Shown piece after piece: positions 17,241 to 25,596 of a stretch of 64,000 nt of DNA. A program made the position numbers and the translations under genes. Position 1 is the stretch's first letter. Every line of letters begins with the position of its first letter. Origin of the DNA: Cochleicola gelatinilyticus (GTDB lineage Bacteria > Bacteroidota > Bacteroidia > Flavobacteriales > Flavobacteriaceae); the NCBI RefSeq assembly GCF_001637325.1, contig NZ_LRXL01000053.1:62001-126000 (forward strand), in the 5' to 3' direction. The notes below the pieces were generated by a model. It was not told where the DNA came from and searched no databases. It saw only the letters and a list, made by a program, of their open reading frames with translations.

Positions 17241-18089
17241 ATGGCGAAACGCTTGCAACAAACAAATTCAGAAAAAGAGATGTCTTTCCTCGACCATCTC
17301 GAAGACTTACGTTGGCACTTAATACGCGCAACGATTGCCGTTGTTATTGTTGCTACCGGTGCTTTTATTGCGAAAGAGTTTATTTTCGACGTGTTGCTTT
17401 TCGGACCTGCAAAAGGAACCTTCCCCACCTATAAAATTTTATGTGAAGCCGCGTCCTATCTCGGATTCGAAGATAGTTTCTGTTTCGACGAAATGCCTTT
17501 TCGTATTCAAAGTAGAACGATGGCAGGACAGTTTTCAGCACATATTTGGACCTCCATTACCGCAGGACTTATAATAGCATTCCCCTATGTTCTATACGAA
17601 TTTTGGAAGTTTGTTAGCCCTGGTCTTATGCCCAACGAACGTAAAAACAGCCGGGGTTTTATTATCATCGCCTCTTTATTGTTCTTTATAGGAGTACTAT
17701 TTGGCTATTATGTAGTTACTCCATTATCGATTAATTTTTTAGGAAGTTACCAAGTAAGTGAAACTATATTCAACGATTTCGATCTTAGTAGTTACATTTC
17801 TTTAGTACGTGCTTCGGTACTTGCTAGTGGACTAATATTCGAACTACCTATTGTCATGTACTTCTTAACGAAGGTGGGTCTTGTTACACCAGAAATCCTT
17901 CGAAAATATAGAAAATTTGCACTCGTTATTGTACTCATTATTTCAGCAATAATAACGCCGCCCGATATCGCCAGTCAGATCATCGTATCGGTTCCTGTAA
18001 TAATTTTATACGAGATCAGCATTTTTATCTCTAAAGCGGTAATTCGCAATCAAAAAAGAAAACTTAAAAAAGAAAAAGCCAACAAATAG
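17241..18089 (+). CDS. tatC: Twin-arginine translocase subunit TatC
   Basis: From ATG 17241 the protein has 282 residues with six predicted transmembrane helices. The N-terminal signature EKEMSFLDHLEDLRWHLIRA contains the conserved FLDHLEDLR signal-recognition site. TAGLIIAFPYVLYEFWKFVSPGL and the late ALVIVLIISAIITPPDIASQI are classic TatC blocks. TatC binds twin-arginine signals and, with TatA, moves folded proteins across the inner membrane. A basic C-terminal tail follows. An upstream TTG start is rejected (see the promoter entry). No tatA is present in the window. The next gene begins 15 bp downstream, so co-transcription is likely. Confidence 0.95.
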   Translation: MAKRLQQTNSEKEMSFLDHLEDLRWHLIRATIAVVIVATGAFIAKEFIFDVLLFGPAKGTFPTYKILCEAASYLGFEDSFCFDEMPFRIQSRTMAGQFSAHIWTSITAGLIIAFPYVLYEFWKFVSPGLMPNERKNSRGFIIIASLLFFIGVLFGYYVVTPLSINFLGSYQVSETIFNDFDLSSYISLVRASVLASGLIFELPIVMYFLTKVGLVTPEILRKYRKFALVIVLIISAIITPPDIASQIIVSVPVIILYEISIFISKAVIRNQKRKLKKEKANK

Positions 18090-18103
18090 GCTTCCGAAAA
18101 AAA

Positions 18104-18457
18104 ATGGCAAATAACAGCATAGAAGAATTTAATGCCTACCGTTCTAAAATGAACGAGAAACTTTTGGCAGACAATAACAAGATCGTAAAAAGAATCTTCA
18201 ATTTAGACACCAATGCATTCACCGAAGGAGCGTTACCAAAGCGCACCAAAGAACTTATGGGACTAGGAAATAGCCTCGTACTTCGTTGTGATGACTGTGT
18301 TAGATATCACTTAGAAGAATGTTTTAAACTTAATGTAACCAAAGAAGAAGCTGTAGAAGCCATGAGTGTATCGCTACTTATTGGTGGAACCATTGTTATT
18401 CCCCATCTTAGAAGAGCTTACGAATACTGGGAAGCATTAGAAACTCAAGCACAGTAG
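18104..18457 (+). CDS. Carboxymuconolactone decarboxylase (AhpD-like) family protein
   Basis: A 117-residue alpha-helical protein with the AhpD-like motif CDDCVRYH (a CxxC followed by an invariant histidine) and the preceding LGNSLVLR. In AhpD the CxxC is a redox-active disulfide. Stand-alone small members act as peroxide-related reductases or have no known role. The name refers to the fold, not to a proven reaction. It lies 15 bp after tatC and 57 bp before lptB, suggesting one transcript. Confidence 0.88.
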   Translation: MANNSIEEFNAYRSKMNEKLLADNNKIVKRIFNLDTNAFTEGALPKRTKELMGLGNSLVLRCDDCVRYHLEECFKLNVTKEEAVEAMSVSLLIGGTIVIPHLRRAYEYWEALETQAQ

Positions 18458-18513
18458 TTTTTTACCGTGAAATTTATTGGTATTTTTAACGTTCCTCATA
18501 TAAACCCACAACC

Positions 18514-19254
18514 ATGAAGCTAAGAGCCGAAAATCTTATGAAGTCCTATAAAGGACGAAAAGTTGTTAAAGGCATCACCGTGGAAGTAAATCAAGGAGAA
18601 ATCGTCGGACTGCTAGGTCCAAACGGTGCCGGAAAAACCACCTCTTTTTATATGATCGTGGGTCTAATTAAGCCCAACGGCGGACGAATTTTTCTTGAAG
18701 GAACTGAGATCACAAAATACCCCATGTACAAAAGAGCACAAAACGGTATTGGGTACCTCGCACAAGAAGCATCGGTATTTAGAAAACTAAGTGTTGAGGA
18801 CAATATTTTAAGCGTACTACAACTCACCAAACTTTCAAAGAAAGAGCAACATTTAAAAATGGAATCGCTCATTGAAGAATTTGGACTGGGACATATTCGT
18901 ACCAATCGGGGAGATCTCTTAAGTGGTGGGGAACGTCGTAGAACCGAAATTGCTCGAGCTTTAGCCACCGATCCTCACTTCATTCTGCTCGATGAACCCT
19001 TTGCCGGAGTCGATCCCGTTGCCGTAGAAGACATACAGCGAATCGTTGCACAGCTTAAGAACAAAAATATCGGAATCCTCATCACCGATCACAACGTACA
19101 GGAGACCCTCGCCATCACCGATCGTACCTATCTCATGTTCGAAGGAAGTATTCTAAAACACGGCGAACCCGAAGAACTTGCCGAAGACGAAATGGTTCGT
19201 AAAGTGTACTTGGGACAAAACTTCGAGTTGCGTAAAAAGAAACTTAATTTTTAG
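18514..19254 (+). CDS. lptB: LPS export ABC transporter ATP-binding protein LptB
   Basis: A 246-residue ABC ATPase: Walker [11 protein letters not shown]-loop [20 protein letters not shown], signature [16 protein letters not shown], Walker [14 protein letters not shown] and H-loop [10 protein letters not shown]. The [10 protein letters not shown] and SGGERRR variants are characteristic of LptB. It powers extraction of LPS from the inner membrane with LptF/LptG, which are not in this window. Its presence downstream of kdsD gives a small LPS cluster. The stop codon overlaps the first base of a structured extragenic element. Confidence 0.93.
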   Translation: MKLRAENLMKSYKGRKVVKGITVEVNQGEIVGLLGPNGAGKTTSFYMIVGLIKPNGGRIFLEGTEITKYPMYKRAQNGIGYLAQEASVFRKLSVEDNILSVLQLTKLSKKEQHLKMESLIEEFGLGHIRTNRGDLLSGGERRRTEIARALATDPHFILLDEPFAGVDPVAVEDIQRIVAQLKNKNIGILITDHNVQETLAITDRTYLMFEGSILKHGEPEELAEDEMVRKVYLGQNFELRKKKLNF

Positions 19255-19373
19255 GGCGTTACCCTTCACAACTTTTAGAACAAAAAGTGCGAAGCGTCGG
19301 GCTTTCACTACTCGCTTTTACTTCCGCTATCGCTTCAATAAAGAGCTCAAACACACCGTTCAATCCCTAACGC
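19254..19373 (+). repeat. Structured extragenic element bounded by GGGCGTTACCC and CCCTAACGC
   Basis: The element begins at the lptB stop codon. Its ends carry an inverted GCGTTA / TAACGC. Inside are the hairpin ACTTTT-agaaca-AAAAGT (19271-19288), the segment GCGTCGGGCTTTC, the segment TTCCGCTATCGCTTCAATA, and CAATCCCTAACGC at the end. From memory, a family of intergenic repeats with the order GGGCGTTACC ... GTCGGGCTTTCCGCT ... CAATCCCTAACGC is scattered after stop codons in many flavobacterial genomes. This copy looks like a member. It could act as a REP-like mobile palindrome, a transcript 3' end or both. No open frame of note. Confidence 0.6.
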
Positions 19374-19543
19374 AGGTTTATTTTAGCCTAAGCATTAATG
19401 AACAGCAAGCATTGAACATTCAGCATTGAAAATTGAGTATTTAAAAAGATATTCCTCAGCAACTTTGTAACTTATTCATAATTAACTTCAAACTTTCCTT
19501 ACAACCTACCCGCGCACCCTTCTATCATCTCTTATAAAACCAA
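19374..19543. other. Non-coding interval with degenerate CATTGAA-type repeats
   Basis: AT-rich intergenic DNA between the structured element and the alcohol dehydrogenase terminator. The first 70 bp contain irregular copies of a short word (CATTAATGAA, CATTGAACATT, CATTGAAAATTGAGTA) that resembles the perfect 7-bp repeat at 10931-10986. I see no credible gene, promoter or RNA in the remainder. Confidence 0.6.
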
Positions 19544-19579
19544 TAAAAAAAGCTCCGAAAGACGAATCTTCCGAAGCTT
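19544..19579 (-). terminator. Rho-independent terminator of the alcohol dehydrogenase gene
   Basis: On the minus strand AAGCTTCGGAAG and CTTTCGGAGCTT form a 12-bp stem with two G-U pairs around the loop ATTCGT. A run of T residues follows. It begins 22 bp past the stop codon. Confidence 0.82.
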
Positions 19580-19600
19580 TACTAAGCAGGCTTAAATTTT

Positions 19601-20656
19601 CTACTTGCTTTCTTTCAACGACTTCATATCGATTACAAAACGATACTTCACATCCGAACTTTTTACACGATCGAATGCCTTATTTATATCTTGCATGTCG
19701 ATCATTTCAACATCACTTGTAATATTATGCTCGCCACAGAAATCAAGCATCTCTTGTGTTTCTTTAATTCCACCAATTAATGAACCAGCAACCTTTTTAC
19801 GTTTCAGTACTAATCCGCCACCATGAATAGGGTCTAACGGTTCAATTGCTCCAACCAACACCATCGTGGCATCACGCTTCAGTAATTGGATATACGGATT
19901 CGTATCATGACCTACCGGTACCGTGTTCAGTAAAAAATCAAAAGAATTGGCATGTTTTTCCATTTCCTTATCATCTTTTGAAATTAAAACCTCATCGGCT
20001 CCTAATTTCTTGGCATCTTCACTTTTAGAAGGCGATGTGGTGATCATAACCGTATGTGCTCCTAATGCATGGGCAAATTTAATTCCCATATGTCCTAGCC
20101 CACCAAGACCGATCACTCCTACTTTATCTCCTTTTTTTACACCCCAATGTGCTAATGGAGACCACGTTGTAATCCCTGCACAAAGTAATGGGGCTGCACC
20201 CTTCGGATCAATATTTTCAGGAATTCGCAAGACAAATTTAGTATCAACAACAATTTTTTCAGAATACCCTCCAAAGGTATGTCCTCCAAGATGTTTGTCT
20301 TCTCCATTGTAAGTCATCGTATTTCCGTTCTCACAATATTGCTCCAAATCCTCTTTACAAGAATCGCAGGTCTGACAAGAATCTACCATACAACCAACAC
20401 CTACAAGATCTCCTTTTTTATAATTGGTTACATTTTCTCCTACCGAAGTAACTCTACCTATAATTTCATGACCTGGAACTACAGGGTATTGAGAACCACC
20501 CCAATCGTTTTGTACAGTGTGAATATCGCTATGGCATACACCACAGTATTCTATATCTATTTCAACATCATCTTTAGTTACTGCTCTTCGTTTAATATCT
20601 AACGGCTTTAGATCTGCCGATTCTTTCGGGGCTGCATATGCTTTTACTTCGCTCAT
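19601..20656 (-). CDS. Zinc-dependent NAD(P) alcohol dehydrogenase (cinnamyl-alcohol / YahK type)
   Basis: A 351-residue medium-chain dehydrogenase. Catalytic zinc ligands are visible as Cys41 in CGVCHSDIH and His63 in VPGHE, with a later cysteine in PLLCAGITTWSPLAHW. The structural zinc lobe follows CMVDSCQTCDSCKEDLEQYC. The Rossmann fold carries GLGGLGHMGIKFAHALGAH. The arrangement matches YahK and cinnamyl-alcohol dehydrogenase-like aldehyde reductases, which mostly use NADPH to reduce aldehydes. Specificity cannot be told. It is a single-gene transcript, with a consensus promoter at 20692-20720 and a hairpin terminator after the stop. Confidence 0.93.
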   Translation of the reverse strand: MSEVKAYAAPKESADLKPLDIKRRAVTKDDVEIDIEYCGVCHSDIHTVQNDWGGSQYPVVPGHEIIGRVTSVGENVTNYKKGDLVGVGCMVDSCQTCDSCKEDLEQYCENGNTMTYNGEDKHLGGHTFGGYSEKIVVDTKFVLRIPENIDPKGAAPLLCAGITTWSPLAHWGVKKGDKVGVIGLGGLGHMGIKFAHALGAHTVMITTSPSKSEDAKKLGADEVLISKDDKEMEKHANSFDFLLNTVPVGHDTNPYIQLLKRDATMVLVGAIEPLDPIHGGGLVLKRKKVAGSLIGGIKETQEMLDFCGEHNITSDVEMIDMQDINKAFDRVKSSDVKYRFVIDMKSLKESK

Positions 20657-20691
20657 ATAATTTTTTTTCTTTTTTTATTTGTATTGAATTA

Positions 20692-20720
20692 CAAAAATAT
20701 AACGAAAAACAGCCATTCAA
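20692..20720 (-). promoter_or_regulatory. Consensus Bacteroidota promoter for the alcohol dehydrogenase gene
   Basis: Read on the minus strand, TTG (20718-20720), an 18-nt spacer and TATTTTTG (20692-20699) reproduce the -33/-7 consensus. The -7 box lies 35 bp before the ATG at 20656. Confidence 0.75.
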
Positions 20721-20763
20721 GGCTATGCGCAACCAACTTTAGGTATAGATTAACACACTCTCT

Positions 20764-20789
20764 TAACCGAAGTTAATATTTAACGGTTA
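20764..20789. repeat. Inverted repeat between pssA and the alcohol dehydrogenase promoter
   Basis: TAACCG and CGGTTA (6 bp) flank an inner GTTAA / TTAAC pair. It sits 28 bp past the pssA stop and about 43 bp upstream of the dehydrogenase -33 box. It could be a weak pssA terminator or an operator for the dehydrogenase; it lacks a T-run. Confidence 0.35.
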
Positions 20790-20816
20790 TTAGACACTAA
20801 TTAAAATGTTACACGT

Positions 20817-21566
20817 TTATTTTTCTGGTTTCCAAAACAATGAGAGAAGAATATACAATAGTATTATTACAGGTATTGCAATAAATTTTAAAACAACAAT
20901 CAACACAATACAAAGCAACAGAAAGACGTAGCGAATGGCGTTGCTTTTAAAATCCCAAGTTTTAAATTTTAATGCGAACAGTGGTAATTCGGCATTTAAT
21001 AATATACAGCTTATGAGGGTAAGACCTATTAAAAACCATTTATTTAAAAGGATACTCTCTATTAAGTCGGAGTGCTGAAACTGTAGAATTAGCGGAAGAC
21101 TTAATATTAATAAGGTATTTGCAGGAGTTGGAAGTCCTATAAAACTACTGGTTTGTCGCGTATCTACATTAAATTTTGCCAAGCGATACCCAGATGCGAC
21201 AGCTATAAGCAACCCGATTAATGGCAAATATTTAGAAAAACCTCGATTCCAACCATTCGGTGAAAAAGCTTCAGACAAATCGATGTAGCTTCCGAAGAAA
21301 GCTTCACTTAACAACTGCACCATAACAATAGCGGGTACCACGCCACTGGTAATCATATCTGCCAAGGAATCAAATTCTAATCCTACATTACTATGTGCGT
21401 TTAGCATTCGTGCTGCCAAACCATCAAAAAAATCGAAGAAAATTCCGAAGAAAACAAAAATAGCTGTCGTTACTAAATCGCCCGAAACAGCGAATAAAAC
21501 AGCTACACAGCCACATAATAAATTAAGTGACGTAATAATATTTGGAATTTGTTTTATAATATTCAT
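20817..21566 (-). CDS. pssA: CDP-diacylglycerol-serine O-phosphatidyltransferase
   Basis: A 249-residue integral membrane enzyme of the CDP-alcohol phosphatidyltransferase family. The catalytic signature is present in full: FFDFFDGLAARMLNAHSNVG followed by LEFDSLADM, giving the four metal-binding aspartates of the DG..AR..G..D...D pattern. About six to seven hydrophobic segments follow. The opening IPNIITSLNLLCGCVAVLFAV is typical of the type-II serine enzyme (PssA of Bacillus and Bacteroidota). It makes phosphatidylserine, the precursor of phosphatidylethanolamine. It is transcribed away from the PorV-like gene, and I see no clear promoter box. Confidence 0.9.
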   Translation of the reverse strand: MNIIKQIPNIITSLNLLCGCVAVLFAVSGDLVTTAIFVFFGIFFDFFDGLAARMLNAHSNVGLEFDSLADMITSGVVPAIVMVQLLSEAFFGSYIDLSEAFSPNGWNRGFSKYLPLIGLLIAVASGYRLAKFNVDTRQTSSFIGLPTPANTLLILSLPLILQFQHSDLIESILLNKWFLIGLTLISCILLNAELPLFALKFKTWDFKSNAIRYVFLLLCIVLIVVLKFIAIPVIILLYILLSLFWKPEK

Positions 21567-21675
21567 TTGAAGGTTTCCTAATGTATTTTGTAAAAATAGA
21601 AAACAATTTACGTCTAATGCTACGAATACACAATATGTCCAAAAATTTATAGTTTACTATTGTGTAAAATAGTAA

Positions 21676-21683
21676 GATATTTG
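21676..21683 (+). promoter_or_regulatory. Possible -7 element upstream of the PorV/PorQ-like gene
   Basis: GATATTTG matches seven of eight positions of TAnnTTTG, 15 bp before the proposed TTG start at 21699. No TTG occurs at the usual -33 distance. Confidence 0.35.
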
Positions 21684-21698
21684 CAGAAAAATCAGCGC

Positions 21699-22766
21699 TT
21701 GAAAAAGGAATTACTTGTTATTATATTGTTTGTTGCATTTGTAACACAGGCACAAACTACTAGAAAATATTCGAATGAATTTATGAATATTGGAGTAGAT
21801 GCGGCTGCTTTCGGGATGGCGAATGCAGTGACAGCCTCGACTGCCGATGTAAATTCTGGCTATTGGAACCCTGCTGGTTTGGTACATCTCGAAGACAAGC
21901 AACTTTCTTTAATGCATGCCTCCTACTTTGCTAATATTGCAAATTACGATTATGCCGCGTTCGCTATGCCTCTCGATGATAGAAGTGCGATTGCATTATC
22001 GGTGATTCGATTTGGTGTAGATGATATTTTAAATACCACACAGCTTATTGATGATGAAGGGCAAATTAATTATGACCGCATTAGTTTGTTCTCTACGGCC
22101 GACTACGGAGTAACTTTTTCGTATGCAAGAAGCCTCCCGCTCGACGGATTAAATTTTGGTGTAAATGCAAAAGTGATTCGTCGTATTATTGGTGATTTTG
22201 CCTCTTCATGGGGTTTCGGACTGGATGCTGGGCTGCAATTTCAGAGGGGCGATTGGAAAATCGGACTTATGGCACGAGACATAACGACTACCTTCAACGC
22301 TTGGAGTATCGACGAAGATAAATTTGCCGAAATTTCACAAGCGGTAGAAGGACAAAATCAAGAATTGCCAGAAACTACCGAAATCACTATTCCAAAGTTA
22401 CAGCTAGGAGTTTCCCGAAAATTCATCTTTCATTACGATTTTTCATTGCTCACGGAAATAGATCTTAATTTTCGTTTTGCAGAAACAAATGACATATTTT
22501 CTTCCGGATTTACAAGTTTCACTCCTTCTGGTGGGTTAGAATTTGGTTATATCGACTTAGTATTTGTTCGAGCGGGAGTTGGAAACTTTCAAAATGTAGA
22601 ACAGCTCGACGGTACCGAATCTGTAGGATTTCAACCCAATATTGGAGTTGGATTTAAATACAAAGGAATTCAAGTGGATTATGCGCTAACCGATATCGGC
22701 GACCAGAGTGCGGCTTTGTACTCGAATGTCTTCTCTTTAAAGCTAGATTGGGATATTTTTAGATAG
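21699..22766 (+). CDS. PorV/PorQ-family outer-membrane beta-barrel protein
   Basis: With a TTG start at 21699 the protein has 355 residues and begins with a clean signal peptide, MKKELLVIILFVAFVTQAQ. A 13-residue longer frame to another TTG at 21660 would spoil this signal and precede the promoter-like box, so I reject it. The mature part opens with NEFMNIGVDAAAFGMANAVTAST, then ADVNSGYWNPAGL, the N-terminal pattern of the FadL-like PorV/PorQ family. In type IX secretion PorV shuttles cargo to the attachment complex and PorQ belongs to the same fold. Many flavobacteria have several paralogues, so a direct T9SS role is not proven here. Confidence 0.82.
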   Translation: MKKELLVIILFVAFVTQAQTTRKYSNEFMNIGVDAAAFGMANAVTASTADVNSGYWNPAGLVHLEDKQLSLMHASYFANIANYDYAAFAMPLDDRSAIALSVIRFGVDDILNTTQLIDDEGQINYDRISLFSTADYGVTFSYARSLPLDGLNFGVNAKVIRRIIGDFASSWGFGLDAGLQFQRGDWKIGLMARDITTTFNAWSIDEDKFAEISQAVEGQNQELPETTEITIPKLQLGVSRKFIFHYDFSLLTEIDLNFRFAETNDIFSSGFTSFTPSGGLEFGYIDLVFVRAGVGNFQNVEQLDGTESVGFQPNIGVGFKYKGIQVDYALTDIGDQSAALYSNVFSLKLDWDIFR

Positions 22767-22804
22767 CGCTATTTATTCCTATAATATTTCAGCTATAAAG
22801 TCTT

Positions 22805-22812
22805 TACCTTTG
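22805..22812 (+). promoter_or_regulatory. -7 element upstream of the Lnb-like gene
   Basis: TACCTTTG is an exact TAnnTTTG match in the gap after the PorV/PorQ-like gene, 66 bp before the GTG start at 22879. Confidence 0.5.
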
Positions 22813-22878
22813 CATCTCATTTTCATTTAAAGAAATGTGTTATATCCCAGTTATTAATCCTTTTATATTCTGAATTCG

Positions 22879-24084
22879 GTGATTCGTACTTCCATTCTCA
22901 CGCTCGTTTTAATTTTATCTGCTTTTTCATCACAAGCACAGTACATACCTATTTCTGAAACTGCCGAGGTTTCTATTTTAACCATAGGTCCTGGCGATGC
23001 TTTATACGATAAATTTGGACATAGTGCATTTAGAATTAAAGATGAAATTCACCAATATGATATAGTATATAATTATGGTGTATACGATTTTAGCACCCCT
23101 AATTTTTACACCAAATTCGCCCGCGGAAAATTATTGTACCTGCTTGCTACAGAATCGTACGAACCTTTTTTAACACGCTATAAACGACAGGATCGCTGGG
23201 TAAAAGAACAGATTTTAAATTTAAACGAAACTGAAAAGGAAGCTGTATTTCGCTTTTTACAAGACAACGCAAAGCCCGAAAATAGAGCTTATAAATACGA
23301 TTTCTTTTATGACAATTGTGCGACTAAAATTAGAGATGTATTACAAGAGGTTTTAGGTGATCGACTTACTTATTCTGAAACCATAAGTGAAGAACCCTAT
23401 ACGTTTAGAGATCTTATACAGCATAATTTGGCATGGAATTCTTGGGGAAGTTTGGGCATCGATATTGCATTAGGTGCTGTCATCGATAAAGAGGCAACTC
23501 CTATAGAATATCAATTTTTACCCGACTATGTTTTCAAAGCTTCAGAAAATGCGAAGTTGCAAAGAGGTCACACCAGCAAACCTTTAGTGAAAAACACTGC
23601 TACTCTTTACGAGTCAACACGAACCAAAGTATCTTCAAATTTTATTATGAGTCCGTTATTCATTTTCGGAATTATCGCCCTTGTAATTATTTATCTTACG
23701 GTAAGAGATTTCAGAAATAATAAACGTTCTCGATTTTTAGATGCGCTTATCTTTTTTGTAACAGGACTTGCGGGAGCACTATTATTATTTTTATGGTTTG
23801 GCACTGACCATACTGCAACTTATACCAATTATAATTTGCTTTGGGCATTTCCTTTGAGTCTCTTATTCTGTGTACTTATCGGAAAGGCAAAACCAAAAAG
23901 CTGGTTACAACGCTATGTCTTTTTTCTTATTTTATTGCTTGCACTAATGTTTTTCCATTGGTTTACTGGAGTACAGGTTTTCGCAAAAGCACTCATTCCT
24001 TTTTTAATTGCGCTTGTGGTGCGATATATTTATTTGGTAGGATATTTAAAACGAGAAAATAAAGAAGCAGTAAATAATGGATAA
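22879..24084 (+). CDS. Lnb-type lipoprotein N-acyltransferase (DUF4105)
   Basis: A 401-residue protein with a GTG start and signal peptide MIRTSILTLVLILSAFSSQAQ. A periplasmic domain (about 22-245) carries ILTIGPGDALYDKFGHSAFRI and YDFFYDNCATKIRDVLQ. The histidine in the first motif and the cysteine in DNCATKIRD are the likely catalytic pair of the DUF4105/Lnb family. Five hydrophobic helices follow (about 255-390). Lnb was described in Bacteroides as the enzyme that N-acylates the amino-terminal cysteine of lipoproteins, replacing Lnt. By family this protein should finish lipoprotein maturation, and at least four predicted lipoproteins are encoded in this window. Confidence 0.78.
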   Translation: MIRTSILTLVLILSAFSSQAQYIPISETAEVSILTIGPGDALYDKFGHSAFRIKDEIHQYDIVYNYGVYDFSTPNFYTKFARGKLLYLLATESYEPFLTRYKRQDRWVKEQILNLNETEKEAVFRFLQDNAKPENRAYKYDFFYDNCATKIRDVLQEVLGDRLTYSETISEEPYTFRDLIQHNLAWNSWGSLGIDIALGAVIDKEATPIEYQFLPDYVFKASENAKLQRGHTSKPLVKNTATLYESTRTKVSSNFIMSPLFIFGIIALVIIYLTVRDFRNNKRSRFLDALIFFVTGLAGALLLFLWFGTDHTATYTNYNLLWAFPLSLLFCVLIGKAKPKSWLQRYVFFLILLLALMFFHWFTGVQVFAKALIPFLIALVVRYIYLVGYLKRENKEAVNNG

Positions 24085-24165
24085 GCTTAAAATCTATAAT
24101 TATTAAATACATATAAGATTCTCCTTTTATTGTATTACCTACACAGTATTCTTACTTACCTCCCT

Positions 24166-25560
24166 TTACTGTCCTCTAAAGAAAATAATGGTACTTAGTG
24201 TTTTAATTACGATACTAATATCTAAGAAGATGCTCCGGTGTTTAATATAATATAAATCGTATTGCAGCTTTTCGAGAGCGTCTTCTTGAGACACACCATA
24301 TTTTGCATTTACTTGTGCCCAACCTGTAACACCAGGTTTTACTAAGTGACGCACTTCATAAAAAGGGATTTTTTCTGAAAGTTCTTTTACAAATATGGGG
24401 CGTTCGGGTCGAGGACCAATTACACTCATATCTCCTTTAATCACATTAACCAACTGTGGAATTTCATCGAATCGTGACTTTCGTAAAAATCGTCCGAATT
24501 TAGTTACTCGTGCGTCTCTTTTTAATGCAAATTGAGCCCCATCTTTTTCAGCATCGATGACCATGCTTCGAAGCTTATAGATTTTAAAATGTTGCCCGTT
24601 TTGTCCCACCCTTGTTTGGGTGTAGAAAATAGGTCCGCGATTACCCAATAAGTTTCCAAAAATTATAATCGGCGATAAAATTAGTCCTACTGTAAGTCCA
24701 ATAACAGATAAGATAAGATCTAGGATGCGATGTAAAAAAAGGTACAATTTATTCTGATTGCTTCGACTAAATGGAAAATATCTGTAAAAATCTTTATCAA
24801 CGTGCTGCACAGGAACTCGACGCGTGATATCCTCATACACCTGTGTATATTCGCGAATTGGAGTTCCTTGTTCTAATAACAAAATAAGTTGGTTGTATAA
24901 GGCAACAGTCATTCCATCACTTTGAGGGGTTGCTACTACTACCTCTGAAATAAATTCTTTTTGAACCGTTTTCGCTACATTTTCAACTTTGAATTCTTGA
25001 ATATTTTGAAACAATCCTCTTTTAAAATTTGAAGAACCAGAATGTATAAAACCAACAACTTTATAATTTGGATCCGATTTTTGCAATGAAGCAATAATTG
25101 TTACTATCTCTTCGCCATTCCCAATTAATAGAACACGTTTAAAGAAACGAGGAGCAGATATAAGTACGATATAGGCATAGCGCCAAATAAACAGTGCAAT
25201 GTTCATGGCAACAAAAAAGTAAACAATCTGTAGCCGGTTTTCGGGAAGTGTTGGTGTAAAAAATGGTGTTAGTAAATAAAAAAGAACTGTAAGAGAGGTA
25301 GTTAAAATAATATTTTGCACCACAGTTTCATACTTACTCGCCTTTTGAAGGTTATACAATTCGAAAATGGTTGCAAAAACAGTTAAGTATAGTGCCAACA
25401 CGATAGACCAAACCCAATGCCTTGCATTAATTTTAAAATAATCGAAATCGAAAACTAAACCTACTAAATATAGAATTCCCAAAACAGCGGCGATATCTAC
25501 AATTCGCAACAAAACTTTACGTTCTGAAATATCAAAATGAATACTAGACTTATGAGACAT
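24166..25560 (-). CDS. Polyprenyl-phosphate glycosyl-1-phosphate transferase (WcaJ-like initiator)
   Basis: A 464-residue membrane enzyme that starts glycan synthesis by moving a sugar-1-phosphate to undecaprenyl phosphate. Four N-terminal helices (about residues 15-135) precede a nucleotide-binding-like domain (VLLIGNGEEIVTIIASL). A membrane re-entrant helix (DLILSVIGLTVGLILSP) then leads to the catalytic domain: KIYKLRSMVIDAEKDG, SRFDEIPQLVNVIKGDMSVIGPRPERP and VKPGVTGWAQVN. These are the PHPT signatures of the WcaJ/WbaP group. The sugar is not predictable. It is the last gene of the locus, transcribed towards lnb, with no clear terminator in the 81-bp gap. Confidence 0.93.
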   Translation of the reverse strand: MSHKSSIHFDISERKVLLRIVDIAAVLGILYLVGLVFDFDYFKINARHWVWSIVLALYLTVFATIFELYNLQKASKYETVVQNIILTTSLTVLFYLLTPFFTPTLPENRLQIVYFFVAMNIALFIWRYAYIVLISAPRFFKRVLLIGNGEEIVTIIASLQKSDPNYKVVGFIHSGSSNFKRGLFQNIQEFKVENVAKTVQKEFISEVVVATPQSDGMTVALYNQLILLLEQGTPIREYTQVYEDITRRVPVQHVDKDFYRYFPFSRSNQNKLYLFLHRILDLILSVIGLTVGLILSPIIIFGNLLGNRGPIFYTQTRVGQNGQHFKIYKLRSMVIDAEKDGAQFALKRDARVTKFGRFLRKSRFDEIPQLVNVIKGDMSVIGPRPERPIFVKELSEKIPFYEVRHLVKPGVTGWAQVNAKYGVSQEDALEKLQYDLYYIKHRSIFLDISIVIKTLSTIIFFRGQ

Positions 25561-25596
25561 TAGTTGGGGGGTTATGATGCTAAAAGTAGTAATTAT

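Noticed and set aside
24085-24165. Terminator between lnb and the end of the polysaccharide locus
   Set aside because: I could not find a hairpin with a T-run on either strand in these 81 bp.
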